From positions 527 through 64,526 of the forward strand of contig JAGLBE010000012.1 in assembly GCA_018260445.1 (NCBI GenBank): 64,000 nt of DNA. Reading direction: 5' to 3'. The notes beneath the pieces were generated by a model that saw nothing but the letters and a program-made list of their open reading frames with translations, ran no database searches and was not told the origin of the DNA. Positions 54,342 through 63,440 of this stretch are shown in pieces (positions within the stretch are counted from its first letter, which is position 1; every line of letters starts with the position of its first letter). The DNA is from Psychrobacter sp. (GTDB taxonomy: Bacteria; Pseudomonadota; Gammaproteobacteria; Pseudomonadales; Moraxellaceae). The translations under genes and the position numbers were made by a program.

Positions 54342-56102
54342 TTAGCGAAGCAAAAATGCCGCCTGCAATACTTGGCGGTCATCAAAGTCATGGCGCACCC
54401 CGTTAATCTCTTGATAGGTTTCATGGCCTTTGCCCGCAATGACCACAATATCTTGCACGCCGGCTCTCTTGACAGCCTGTTGTATCGCCTCCCGTCTATC
54501 GCCAATCACGGTTGTTTTGGCCAACTGGTCTGCTGTCATGCCCTGCTGCATGTCTGCCAAAATAGCCTCAGGGCTTTCGCTACGCGGATTGTCTGCGGTT
54601 AAAATTACTTTGTCCGCCAGTGCCAAACCGGCTTGCGCCATCAACGGCCGTTTACCGCTGTCTCTGTCGCCACCGCAACCAAATACCGCCCAAAGCTGAC
54701 CCTGACAATGCGGCTTTAAGCTGCTCAGCACTTGGGTTAAGGCATCGGGGGTATGCGCATAATCGACGATAAAACAGGCGGTTGCCGGTGTTGACATAGA
54801 TTGGGGCAACCCTTTAGGCATGACCCGCTGCATCCGCCCATCTGCACCTTGGAGTTTGGTGACCAAATTAGGAATGTCCGCAAGCTCGATACCCAGCGCC
54901 ATTGCCGCACCGATGGCCGCCAACAGATTGGCAACATTAAAGCGCCCCAGTAACGGGCTGTTCAACCAAACAGTACCAAAGTGGGTCACCAGCTCTATCT
55001 CTACCCCATTTAAACTCGGGTTAAGTTGCGCCGCAGTAAAGGTGGCGGTTTTATTGGCATCAAGGCTATAGGTCCATATCTGCAAACCCGATGCCGCCGC
55101 CGTCTGCAGCATCAGGGGAGCAAACTCATCATCAATATTGATAATGGCATGGGTTAAGGTCGGAAAATGGGCGGTATCAAAAAGCTTCGCTTTAGCAGCG
55201 GCATACTCTTGCATATCGGGGTGGTAATCTAGATGGTCTCGGCTTAAATTGGTATAGACAGCCACTTGCACCGGCACACCTTGCAACCGCTGTTGGTGCA
55301 ACCCGTGCGAGCTGGCCTCTAACGCCAAGACATCCACCCCTTCCTCTAGCATCGTCTGCAAAAAGGTTTGTACCGCCAACGCATCGCCTGTGGTGTGGCT
55401 CGATTGGCGCAAATGGTTTAAGCGACCATTGCCTGCGGTGCCCATAACCGCACTATTGATAAGACCGTCGCGCCCCGATAACTGACAAAGCTGTGCCACC
55501 AATTGACTGGTGGTGGTTTTGCCGTTGGTACCGGTAATCGCCACCACTTTGGGAAACAGTTGCACTAAGTCTGCCAGTGAATGTAGCGATTGCCGCTCAG
55601 CGGATGTTAATAGGCTAAGTTGCAGCAAAGTGCCTAAAACCGAGCGGATATCTACCACACTCACGATAGGGCAGTTAGGGCGAGCCATGGCGGTTATCAA
55701 TTCATCATCAATTTCTGAGAGAATAAAAGCGGCATGTTTGGCCGCCATTTGCACATAGTTGGCGCTGGTGTCTATCGGCTGGGTATGGCTTTTTAGCAGC
55801 ACAAACACCTCTTTTGGGTGGTTGATAGCAACACTCGCATCCGCCTCAATATCATTGTTTTCCACAGCCGCAAGCGTACCACGATGCGCGGCGTTTGCCG
55901 GTGTCAATTGCCGATTATCCAGCACAAATTTGGCAAAAGGGATGTCCAGCACCGCTTCTTGTTGTAACTCTTTTTGTAGTAATGCTTGCAGCACGACGTG
56001 CGCCGTGGTTTGCTGCGGCGGCAACACCCTTAAGGCAACAGTTATCAGGTTGCGTAGGGTCTGCACTTTAGGGGGGGTGGGCTGCGCTTGCTCTACAGTC
56101 AT
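54342..56102 (-). CDS. murE: UDP-N-acetylmuramoyl-tripeptide ligase MurE (meso-diaminopimelate type)
   Basis: A 586-residue cytosolic Mur ligase. The ATP loop GTNGKTT is at 191-197, later than in E. coli, because the N-terminal UDP-binding domain is extended by about 80 residues. NLSRDHLDYHPDMQEYAAAKAKLF carries the carbamylated Lys region (split here), FGCGGDRDSGKRPLMA binds ATP, and ADNPRSESPEAI contains the DNPR motif that selects meso-diaminopimelate. The final KGHETYQ is also standard. It lies between ftsI and murF in the usual order. Confidence 0.96.
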   Translation of the reverse strand: MTVEQAQPTPPKVQTLRNLITVALRVLPPQQTTAHVVLQALLQKELQQEAVLDIPFAKFVLDNRQLTPANAAHRGTLAAVENNDIEADASVAINHPKEVFVLLKSHTQPIDTSANYVQMAAKHAAFILSEIDDELITAMARPNCPIVSVVDIRSVLGTLLQLSLLTSAERQSLHSLADLVQLFPKVVAITGTNGKTTTSQLVAQLCQLSGRDGLINSAVMGTAGNGRLNHLRQSSHTTGDALAVQTFLQTMLEEGVDVLALEASSHGLHQQRLQGVPVQVAVYTNLSRDHLDYHPDMQEYAAAKAKLFDTAHFPTLTHAIINIDDEFAPLMLQTAAASGLQIWTYSLDANKTATFTAAQLNPSLNGVEIELVTHFGTVWLNSPLLGRFNVANLLAAIGAAMALGIELADIPNLVTKLQGADGRMQRVMPKGLPQSMSTPATACFIVDYAHTPDALTQVLSSLKPHCQGQLWAVFGCGGDRDSGKRPLMAQAGLALADKVILTADNPRSESPEAILADMQQGMTADQLAKTTVIGDRREAIQQAVKRAGVQDIVVIAGKGHETYQEINGVRHDFDDRQVLQAAFLLR

Positions 56103-56188
56103 CTATCGTTGCCTTAAAAGTGTTAGGGTAAAAGCTTGCAGTTAAATCGTCAAAGCTTGCTGTCACACCAGGGTTCAATCACATCACG

Positions 56189-58321
56189 CTATTGCTGTAG
56201 CGGCTTATCTAGTGGCACATTATAAAGCCGCAACGCCTCTTGCATCACATTTCTAAACACGGGCGCTGCCACCTGACCGGCATAATGCTCTTTTTGCGGA
56301 TCTTCCACCAATATCACTGCGGCAAGGCGTGGGTTTGAGGCTGGCGCTATCCCCGCAAAAACAGTGCGGTACTGATCTTCATAATAGCCGCCTTCAGGAT
56401 TCACTCGGCGAGACGTACCTGTTTTTCCCGCCACTCGATAGCCGTCAATGGCTGCTGCGGTTGCCGTACCGCCGGTTTGGGTGACAGACTCCATCATTTT
56501 CACCACCGCCATTGCTTTATCGGCATCGATGATGCGCCGCTCAGGCGGGCTTGTATCTTTGTCCACTTTTAATAAGGTCAATGGGTGCATCACCCCACCT
56601 GCGCCCAAAGTGGCGTAGGCTTGGGCCAGTTGCGCCAGTGTCACCTGCAACCCATAGCCATAACTAAGGGTAGCGCGGCGCGAGGTTTCTATTTCTTTTG
56701 GTGTGGTTAACATACCCGCTTGCTCACCTGGAAACTGTAAGGGGGTTTTGCTACCAAAGCCAAAGCGCTTTTGCACCGAGCTAATGCCATCAGCCGGTAG
56801 CGATAGCGCAATTTTGGTGGCCGCCACGTTACTTGACTTTTGAATCAAGGTGGCCATATTAATCACCCCCAAATTACCATGGTCGCGAATGGTATAACCC
56901 CGTACCCGTATCGATCCAGGATTGGTGTCAATCAACGAGCGCTCAGTGTATTTACCCGAATCCAGCGCCGCCGCTACCGTAAACGGCTTCATCACCGAGC
57001 CGGGCTCAAACGCATCGAGCACCGCCCGGTTGCGCTGATTGTTGCCGGTCATTTTATTCAAGTCATTGTTGTTAAACGATGGCCAAGTGGACAGCGCCAA
57101 AACCTCGCCGGTATGCACATCGATGACCATCCCCGTCGACCAACGCGCTTGTTGCAACCGGCCCACTTTTTCAAGCTCTTTATACAGCAAATACTGCAGT
57201 CTTGAGTCAATCGATAGGGTGATATCTTGCCCAGGCACCCCCGGCTCGATTTGTTGTAACTCTTTGAGACTATTTCTTTGGGCATCGCGTAAGACTAAAA
57301 TTTTACCATCCTTACCGGCCAATTGTTTTTCATACTGGCGCTCAATCCCCGCCCGGCCTTCATAATCGCTTTTGCTCTTGCCAACGTTATAGCCCATAAA
57401 TCCCAATAACTGCGCATTGGGCTGCGGCTGTGGATAATAACGGCGAAACTCTTGATCTTCATACACGCCAGCAAAATCTAAGGCCATAACCGCCGCGGCA
57501 ATTTCTGGGGTGACATCATTGAGCAAAGGCAGATAGTGCGAGCCGTTACCTTTGGGTAGCGCCTGTTTAATGGCCTCAGGATCGCTTAAATTGACGTCCT
57601 TCTTTAACGCTACCGCCTGCTGCAAGCGCTCAAGCGACATGCCAGAGGTGGTCGCCAATCGGGTTAAGTCCAGCTCCTCTAACCGCTTTGCCAGACTCTC
57701 CTGCACTTTTGGGCTATCGGCATTGTCCAATTGGCGTTTTTTTACCTCATAATACGTCTGTGCATAGTCGTAAGGGCTAAAATACACCGTGGATAGAGGC
57801 GCACTAACCGCCAGTGGCAGATGGTTGCGATCGGTAATCATGCCGCGGTACGATTTAATCGTGCGGGTACTGGTGATGAGTTCATTACCCTTATCAATAT
57901 AAAGCTGGGCATCCACCACTTGCAGCATCACCGCTCGGCTGAGCAACATAACCAATAACACCAAGCTTATACCCCAGACTATTTTAAAACGAATGCTGTC
58001 CGTTTGGGCACTACCGCGACTTGAGGCGCCTGCCGTCACTTTAGAAAATACCGGTTTATGACGGTTTTTAAAACTGGTATAAACCTTATCTTCTTGCGGT
58101 TTGCGGCGAAACAACTGCCCACGCGATGGCTTGTTTTCAGCACCTGTTTTAGCGTTAGGCGACTCTTTATAGCCATTGCCCTTGCCATTGCTGTTAGCGT
58201 TTTTAGGGGAGACCAATGGCTCGGTAACTTTGCCATGTAACACCGTCTCTTTAGCACGGGTATTATCGCCATTTTTTTTGCTGCCCCTTTTGCTGGCAGG
58301 CTTAGACGGCGGTTTACTCAT
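56189..58321 (-). CDS. ftsI: Peptidoglycan D,D-transpeptidase FtsI (PBP3)
   Basis: A 710-residue divisome transpeptidase that cross-links septal peptidoglycan. A long, Lys-rich cytoplasmic N-terminus (1-110, much longer than the 20 or so residues of E. coli) precedes one transmembrane helix (about 113-135). The pedestal domain follows (150-360), then the transpeptidase with SVMK (S442 nucleophile), SSN (496-498) and KTGT (633-636). The start overlaps the end of ftsL by 8 bases, so translation is coupled. Confidence 0.97.
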   Translation of the reverse strand: MSKPPSKPASKRGSKKNGDNTRAKETVLHGKVTEPLVSPKNANSNGKGNGYKESPNAKTGAENKPSRGQLFRRKPQEDKVYTSFKNRHKPVFSKVTAGASSRGSAQTDSIRFKIVWGISLVLLVMLLSRAVMLQVVDAQLYIDKGNELITSTRTIKSYRGMITDRNHLPLAVSAPLSTVYFSPYDYAQTYYEVKKRQLDNADSPKVQESLAKRLEELDLTRLATTSGMSLERLQQAVALKKDVNLSDPEAIKQALPKGNGSHYLPLLNDVTPEIAAAVMALDFAGVYEDQEFRRYYPQPQPNAQLLGFMGYNVGKSKSDYEGRAGIERQYEKQLAGKDGKILVLRDAQRNSLKELQQIEPGVPGQDITLSIDSRLQYLLYKELEKVGRLQQARWSTGMVIDVHTGEVLALSTWPSFNNNDLNKMTGNNQRNRAVLDAFEPGSVMKPFTVAAALDSGKYTERSLIDTNPGSIRVRGYTIRDHGNLGVINMATLIQKSSNVAATKIALSLPADGISSVQKRFGFGSKTPLQFPGEQAGMLTTPKEIETSRRATLSYGYGLQVTLAQLAQAYATLGAGGVMHPLTLLKVDKDTSPPERRIIDADKAMAVVKMMESVTQTGGTATAAAIDGYRVAGKTGTSRRVNPEGGYYEDQYRTVFAGIAPASNPRLAAVILVEDPQKEHYAGQVAAPVFRNVMQEALRLYNVPLDKPLQQ

Positions 58322-58862
58322 GACCCGCTCCTAACTTGGCTGGCGTTAAGGGGGGATTGTTTGACGCTGTGGCCGCTGTGGCAGCAGAAGGGGCAGCTGG
58401 CTGCAAGATAAGCTTATCCTTAGTCGACGGAGAGTACATACCCAGCTCGGTTATCGCTCGGCTGGCTATTTGCGGCGTGGCGCTAAACGTTTGTTGCTCA
58501 ATAATCAGGCGTTGATGCTCAATCTCCAAATCTCGATGTTTGGCTTTCATCGTCTGCAGTAGCATATAGTTTTGGTGATACTGCTGCACCTGCTCGGCGG
58601 TGAGCACCGCTGTCCACACAATAGCAATGGCCAATAACACCATAATCGCAGCATACACACTAATGCCGCCGTAGCGCTTGGTGAGCATCTCGCTGATGTC
58701 TATAGACTCTGCAGCATCTGCCGCCGCTGTAGCCGGGGTGCCATTAGCAGCAAGATGCGATAATTCGGACGCAGGCTTTTTAAAACGGCGTTTTTTGCTG
58801 AGCACCAGCGCGGCATCGTTTAATTTAGATGCAGGTTTTTTAGAATGTGTTGTTTTAGTCAT
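58314..58862 (-). CDS. ftsL: Cell division protein FtsL
   Basis: A 182-residue bitopic divisome protein that works with FtsB and FtsQ to activate FtsWI. A basic and Ala/Thr-rich cytoplasmic part (1-65) is followed by one transmembrane helix (about 68-90) and a periplasmic coiled coil (MLLQTMKAKHRDLEIEHQRL), then the conserved region with IASRAITELGMYSPS, typical of FtsL. The E. coli protein has 121 residues, the excess here being in the N-terminal part. Position directly before ftsI confirms the call. Confidence 0.92.
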   Translation of the reverse strand: MTKTTHSKKPASKLNDAALVLSKKRRFKKPASELSHLAANGTPATAAADAAESIDISEMLTKRYGGISVYAAIMVLLAIAIVWTAVLTAEQVQQYHQNYMLLQTMKAKHRDLEIEHQRLIIEQQTFSATPQIASRAITELGMYSPSTKDKLILQPAAPSAATAATASNNPPLTPAKLGAGHE

Positions 58863-59172
58863 GCCACTCTCAAGGGGTTTCTTTTATTTAGCTGCTTACT
58901 AGGGACAGTATCGCATTAGTCTGGTAATGCCGGCTTAGTCGTCCCTAAACTTACGCAAAAATACGCATTGATTATGTTTAGACAAAGACAGATTGTTTAT
59001 TGCACGCTATACGACTGGACGACTGGACGAACACTACAATAAACGACGACATGACAGGGATGCAACCACTGCACCAACATAGCTGCGCCAATAAAAAAGC
59101 AGCCGCGAGGCTGTTAGGCGGCTTTGGTGTCACTCATGTCTAATGTGCTAATGTGCTAATGTGCTGACTTGC
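58863..59172. other. 310-bp gap between rsmH and ftsL with terminator and repeat remnants
   Basis: No gene. It holds the terminator at 59093-59125, the 8-bp tandem repeat TAATGTGC (59141-59164, three copies), ACTTACGCAAAAA at 58949-58961, and ACGACTGG at about 59010 followed by GACGACTGGACG, which recall the 6256-type element in decayed form. A new promoter for ftsL-ftsI-murEF-mraY would have to lie here. Confidence 0.55.
59093..59127 (-). terminator. Intrinsic terminator after rsmH
   Basis: AAAGCAGCCGC and GGCGGCTTT form a GC-rich hairpin that on the minus strand is followed by six T residues. It lies about 45 bp after the rsmH stop codon. Confidence 0.75.
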
Positions 59173-60165
59173 TTAATCAATGTCGTCATTATAGGGGGTA
59201 TCGGTGCGCATCGCCACTCTTAACCAAGCGCTGCGTGAGCGTTTATTGGCGGCCACCTCTTCCTTGCTGGGCGCAATACGTTTGGGCTTACTAAAATACC
59301 TTGGCCGTACGGGCGGCATCGGTGCATTCTCGTCTTCTGGATACTGCCCACGGCTATGGCGCTGTAAAAATTGCTTGATGCGCCTATCTTCCAGCGAGTG
59401 AAAGCTTATCACGGCTAATTGACCATATGGCGCTAATATGCTCAAGCTTTGCTCTAAGAAACTGTCAATATCGCCAAGCTCGTGATTAATAAAAATACGC
59501 ATCGCCTGAAAGCTTTGGGTGGCAGGGTGTTTGCCCTGTTGCCATTTAGGGTGCGCCACTTTAATCGTCTCGGCAAGCTCCAATGTTGACGTATAACTAT
59601 CCATCGCCTTAATCGCGCGGGCAATACGGCGGCTATGACGCTCCTCACCAAACTCATACAGCACATTGGCCAGCGTTTCTTCATCCACCGTCTCAAGCCA
59701 CTGCCCAACTGACTGGCCACGGCTGGTGTCCATACGCATATCAATGGCCCCATCACGCATAAAACTAAAGCCACGGCTGCCATCATCCAGCTGCGGCGAT
59801 GACACGCCCAAATCCGCCATCATGCCATCCACTTGCTCGATGCCATGCGCTTGCAAGCAAGCGGTTAGGTTGGCAAAGCTGTCGTGCACCACAATCACCC
59901 GTTTGTCATCTTTTGCGAGCGCATTGGCGACAGCAATCGCCTCAGGGTCTTTATCAAACACCAACAGGCGAGCATCAGCGCCCAAATACTCTAGCAGCAA
60001 CCTACTATGACCGCCGCGGCCAAAAGTCGCATCGACATAATTGCCAGACTTTTTTGGCAAGCCAGCATTCAAGGCTTTTTCGCCTATAACAGCGGCTACG
60101 GTTTCAGTCAATAAAACGGTATCATGGCTATAATGATGGCTAATGTTATCCATGAAACTTATCAT
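59173..60165 (-). CDS. rsmH: 16S rRNA (cytosine(1402)-N4)-methyltransferase RsmH
   Basis: A 330-residue SAM-dependent enzyme that methylates C1402 in the ribosomal P site. Motifs: HDTVLLTETV at the start, YVDATFGRGGHSRLLLE for SAM binding, MMADLGVSSPQLDDGSRGFSF (split here) and RRIKQFLQRHSRG near the end, all standard. The usual Met may be the one at 60153 (MDNISHHYSH); neither start has a clear ribosome binding site. It is normally preceded by mraZ; here gltX is divergent upstream and mraZ is absent. Confidence 0.96.
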   Translation of the reverse strand: MISFMDNISHHYSHDTVLLTETVAAVIGEKALNAGLPKKSGNYVDATFGRGGHSRLLLEYLGADARLLVFDKDPEAIAVANALAKDDKRVIVVHDSFANLTACLQAHGIEQVDGMMADLGVSSPQLDDGSRGFSFMRDGAIDMRMDTSRGQSVGQWLETVDEETLANVLYEFGEERHSRRIARAIKAMDSYTSTLELAETIKVAHPKWQQGKHPATQSFQAMRIFINHELGDIDSFLEQSLSILAPYGQLAVISFHSLEDRRIKQFLQRHSRGQYPEDENAPMPPVRPRYFSKPKRIAPSKEEVAANKRSRSAWLRVAMRTDTPYNDDID

Positions 60166-60488
60166 CCATGCTGATAATCTATAATCGTTGTTGCCGTGGT
60201 AAACGGGCTATCTTTAGCAATTGCTGCTCTACCTAGCATGTGTCGCATTGACGCATTGACGCATTTTGGCGCAATGCGCTAATGGCCATAAACGTTGCGA
60301 TAGACACCTAAAACCCTTTATTATCGCAAGTCAGGCTCACAAGTCAAGAAAAGTCGCACTAGATAGGTGTCATTAAGTAACCAAACGTTTATAACAACGA
60401 CTTGCAGCGATTAGCCTTTTGCTTAAGCTGTTATAATAACGGCCATATCCGCTTATACCTACACTATTTTAACCCATAAGAGAACACT
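60166..60488. other. Divergent intergenic region between rsmH and gltX
   Basis: 323 bp without a gene. A TATAAT at 60432-60437 points toward gltX but lacks a good -35 box at 16-18 bp. The string CGCATTGA is repeated three times near 60244-60268. No mraZ or mraZ-binding repeats (GTGGG-type) were found. Confidence 0.45.
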
Positions 60489-62012
60489 ATGTCCCAAACC
60501 GCTGCTCCTCGCCCTGTGCGCACCCGTATCGCCCCATCCCCCACTGGCTTTCCACACGTCGGCACCGCCTACATTGCGCTATTTAACCTAGCGTTTGCCA
60601 AAGCTCACGGTGGCGAGTTTATCTTGCGTATTGAAGACACCGACCAAGGCCGCTCCAGCGAGCAGTCGGAACAAATGATTTTGGATGCGCTGCGTTGGGT
60701 GGGTTTAGATTGGGCAGAAGGCCCCGATAACGGAGGGCCACATGCGCCCTATCGCCAAAGTGAGCGTAGCGAGATTTATACCCAACATGCGCAAATATTG
60801 TTGGACAACGACCATGCGTTTCGCTGTTTTTGCACCCCCGAAGAGCTGGACGAGATGCGAAAAGCACAAATTGAGCGCGGCGAAAACCCGCATTATGACG
60901 GGCGATACACCGACTTTCCAAAAGATGCGTCAGATAAATTGGCAAGCGATGGCAAGCCCTTTGTGATCCGTATGCGAGTGCCCAAAGATGGGGTTTGCAA
61001 GGTGCAAGATATGCTACGTGGTGAGGTGGACATCCCATGGGAGCAAGTCGACATGCAAGTGTTGCTAAAAACGGATGGTTTGCCCACGTACCATCTCGCC
61101 AACGTGGTGGATGACCACTTAATGGAGATTACCCATGTGATTCGTGGAGAGGAGTGGCTAAACTCTGCGCCCAAGCACCAACTGTTATATGACTATTTTG
61201 GTTGGGAGATGCCGGTTTTGTGTCACATGCCACTGCTGCGCAATCCAGACAAATCAAAGCTATCAAAACGCAAAAACCCCACCTCGATTACCTATTATCG
61301 TGATGCGGGCGTGTTGCCCGAAGCGCTACTCAATTACTTAGGGCGTATGGGTTACTCCATGCCCAATGAGCAAGAAATTTTTACCTTAGCTGAGATGATT
61401 GCCAGTTTTGACCTCACTCGTGTCTCACTAGGTGGGCCGATATTTGATATCGAAAAGCTGCACTGGTTAAATGGCGAGTGGCTACGGGCGCTGTCGCCTG
61501 AACAGCTTAAAGACAAAATTTTAGCCTGGGCGAATGACTCGGACAAGCTAACTGCCATTGCCGCAGCAATTCAGCCCCGTATTCACCTGTTGTCTGATGC
61601 CGTTAATTGGGGTGGGTTTTACTTCCAGAACTTGCCAGAGATAAGCGCAGAGGACTTTGAGCACAAAACCCTGACCCAAGAGCAAATTATTGAAATTGTC
61701 CAGTTTGCGACGTGGAAGCTTGAAACCCTGCCAGAATGGACAGAAGAAAATATCTTTAAAACGCTCAAAGGGCTAAGTGCGGCGTTGGATATCAAGCTGC
61801 GTGACATGATGGCGCCGTTTTTTATTGCTATTGCAGGTAGTACTTCATCCACCCCTGTGATGAACTCAATGTTTATTATCGGTGCCGATATGACCATGGC
61901 TCGCCTCCGTCATGCGATAGAGGTATTAGGCGGCCTTGGTAAGAAAAAACTGAAAACCTTAGAAAAAAGAGCGGCTGAATTGCCGGATTTTTTGCTGGAT
62001 AGTGAGGGATAA
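60489..62012 (+). CDS. gltX: Glutamate--tRNA ligase
   Basis: A 507-residue class I aminoacyl-tRNA synthetase. The HIGH signature appears as HVGT (in [14 protein letters not shown]), the KMSKS loop as SKLSKRK, and [24 protein letters not shown] and the domain after it are typical of bacterial GluRS. The C-terminal anticodon-binding domain is helical. Length agrees with the family (about 470-510). It is monocistronic apart from a short ORF overlapping its end. Confidence 0.97.
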   Translation: MSQTAAPRPVRTRIAPSPTGFPHVGTAYIALFNLAFAKAHGGEFILRIEDTDQGRSSEQSEQMILDALRWVGLDWAEGPDNGGPHAPYRQSERSEIYTQHAQILLDNDHAFRCFCTPEELDEMRKAQIERGENPHYDGRYTDFPKDASDKLASDGKPFVIRMRVPKDGVCKVQDMLRGEVDIPWEQVDMQVLLKTDGLPTYHLANVVDDHLMEITHVIRGEEWLNSAPKHQLLYDYFGWEMPVLCHMPLLRNPDKSKLSKRKNPTSITYYRDAGVLPEALLNYLGRMGYSMPNEQEIFTLAEMIASFDLTRVSLGGPIFDIEKLHWLNGEWLRALSPEQLKDKILAWANDSDKLTAIAAAIQPRIHLLSDAVNWGGFYFQNLPEISAEDFEHKTLTQEQIIEIVQFATWKLETLPEWTEENIFKTLKGLSAALDIKLRDMMAPFFIAIAGSTSSTPVMNSMFIIGADMTMARLRHAIEVLGGLGKKKLKTLEKRAAELPDFLLDSEG

Positions 62013-62283
62013 TGTCTTAAACCAGCACTGTCATGTTTTTAATACTGCCAATAACAATCTGCCTGTCGCACCAATCAACAGCAAAAACCTTAAGCTTGAT
62101 AATGCTGAGGGCAGCGTGCCCTTACAAATTAAATATCATATAGAAGGCGGGCAAAAGATAGATAGCAATGAAATTAAGCCCGCTGAATGGAACGCAGACA
62201 ACAAGAAGCTGTTAACCGGTACCGTTGTGGGCATCGACATTGGTATCCCCGAAGCCATTTATTTGGCTGAAGGTTGCTCATAA
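62002..62283 (+). CDS. Hypothetical short ORF overlapping the end of gltX
   Basis: A 93-residue frame starting with GTG inside the last codons of gltX and ending before the YgjP-like gene. The sequence has an even, protein-like composition ([20 protein letters not shown], then [18 protein letters not shown]) but no recognised domain. It has no ribosome binding site of its own and no internal Met, so it may be translated through coupling, or be the 3' remnant of a longer gene lost upstream. I cannot assign a function. Confidence 0.4.
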   Translation: MRDNVLNQHCHVFNTANNNLPVAPINSKNLKLDNAEGSVPLQIKYHIEGGQKIDSNEIKPAEWNADNKKLLTGTVVGIDIGIPEAIYLAEGCS

Positions 62284-62357
62284 GGATTAAATAACAGCGT
62301 TTGAATAACAGCCTTTAAATAACAGCGTTTCATAGACCTGTATCATAGCGTCTGTTG

Positions 62358-62882
62358 TTAGTGGTCGCGGTGGGGGGATTGCTCGGTTGTCGTTTGCCTC
62401 TCGCGCCACAGCAACCAAAGCCTGGTATCCAGCTCGATTTGATGATAATCGGGCTGCATATGACAACACAGTTGATAAAACGCCTTGTTATGCTCGCTGA
62501 CTTTAAAATGCGCCAGCTCGTGTACCACAATCATTTGCAAAAACTCAATGGGCGCCTCTTTAAACAAACTGGCCACGGTAATACTATTGTGCGCTTTGAG
62601 CTTATTGCCCTGTACCCGAGACTGCTGGGTATGGATGCCAAGCGCATTTTTGAGTACCGACAACTTGCTGTGATAACTCACCTTAGTGAGTGTGCCGACT
62701 TTACCCAGATGACTGCTTTTAATCTCGTTCACATAGTCGTAGAGAGCCTTATCGCTTTGAATGTGATGGCTATCTGGATAGCGCTGCTGCAGATAGTTGC
62801 CCAATGCATTGCTGTCTAGTAGCCGTTGCGCTTGCTGTTTGATGTGCTCGGGATAGTGAGCGATATATTTTAAGGCAGTCAA
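62358..62882 (-). CDS. YgjP-like zinc metallopeptidase domain protein
   Basis: A 174-residue protein of the YgjP/DUF45 family (M48-related). The zinc site is HELAH in MIVVHELAHFKVSEHNKAF, with the third ligand His four to five residues after the helix break (SEHNKAF). The preceding APIEFLQMIVV and following CCHMQPDYHQ are typical. The real activity of this family is unsettled: protease and nucleotide-hydrolase roles have both been discussed. No signal peptide is seen. It lies alone between gltX and the tRNA pair. Confidence 0.88.
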   Translation of the reverse strand: MTALKYIAHYPEHIKQQAQRLLDSNALGNYLQQRYPDSHHIQSDKALYDYVNEIKSSHLGKVGTLTKVSYHSKLSVLKNALGIHTQQSRVQGNKLKAHNSITVASLFKEAPIEFLQMIVVHELAHFKVSEHNKAFYQLCCHMQPDYHQIELDTRLWLLWRERQTTTEQSPHRDH

Positions 62883-62993
62883 CGAAAAATCCTTAAGGTT
62901 GAGAGTTGTTAGTATAGCGGCTTAATTATAGTGCTGTTCACCTCGTATCGATATAAAGAAAACTTAAATAATAGCACTAAATCTAAAAAATGC

Positions 62994-63022
62994 TTGACAA
63001 GATAGCCTTACTTGCCTAAAAT
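62994..63022 (+). promoter_or_regulatory. Sigma-70 promoter of the tRNA-Ala/tRNA-Glu unit
   Basis: TTGACA at 62994-62999, a 17-bp spacer, then TAAAAT at 63017-63022, followed by the GC-rich ACGCCCAC that is typical of growth-rate and ppGpp controlled stable RNA promoters. The tRNA starts 18 bp further on. Confidence 0.9.
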
Positions 63023-63039
63023 ACGCCCACTCTTAACGG

Positions 63040-63115
63040 GGGGCTATAGCTCAGTTGGTAGAGCACTTGCATGGCATGCAAGGGGTCAACGGTTCGACTC
63101 CGTTTAGCTCCACCA
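63040..63115 (+). tRNA. tRNA-Ala (anticodon GGC)
   Basis: A 76-nt tRNA with encoded CCA. The acceptor stem has G3:U70, the alanine identity pair, and discriminator A73. The anticodon loop ATGGCAT reads GGC (codons GCC/GCU). Standard D and T loops (GGTTCGACTCC). Confidence 0.97.
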
Positions 63116-63292
63116 AGCGTTAAGATTAGTTAATAGGGAAACTATTTTTATTTGGATGACCAAATTTAGGTACTTAACCATTAATGGCACCAACGTAAGC
63201 ACCTAGGCATTAGGCTACCTCTATTTATAATTTGTGATTTATAGATAAGCCCCTTACGTTGCACTATCATGTTTTTTAATTTGATAACTTGT

Positions 63293-63368
63293 GTCCCGTT
63301 CGTCTAGAGGCCTAGGACACTGCCCTTTCACGGCGGTAACAGGGGTTCGAATCCCCTACGGGATACCA
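63293..63368 (+). tRNA. tRNA-Glu (anticodon TTC)
   Basis: A 76-nt tRNA with encoded CCA. The anticodon loop CTTTCAC gives TTC, and the body closely follows E. coli tRNA-Glu (CGTCTAGAGGCC, GGTTCGAATCC). The first acceptor pair is G1:U72, a wobble. It lies 178 bp after tRNA-Ala and probably shares its promoter. Confidence 0.97.
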
Positions 63369-63407
63369 CCTATTTTGTGGGTAATGTTTTTAACACTACC
63401 CTCGACT

Positions 63408-63440
63408 AAACACCCAGTCTACGCGATTGGGTGTTTTTTT
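63408..63440 (+). terminator. Intrinsic terminator after tRNA-Glu
   Basis: AAACACCCA (63408-63416) / TGGGTGTTT (63428-63436) followed by a T tract to 63440. It ends the tRNA unit. Confidence 0.88.
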
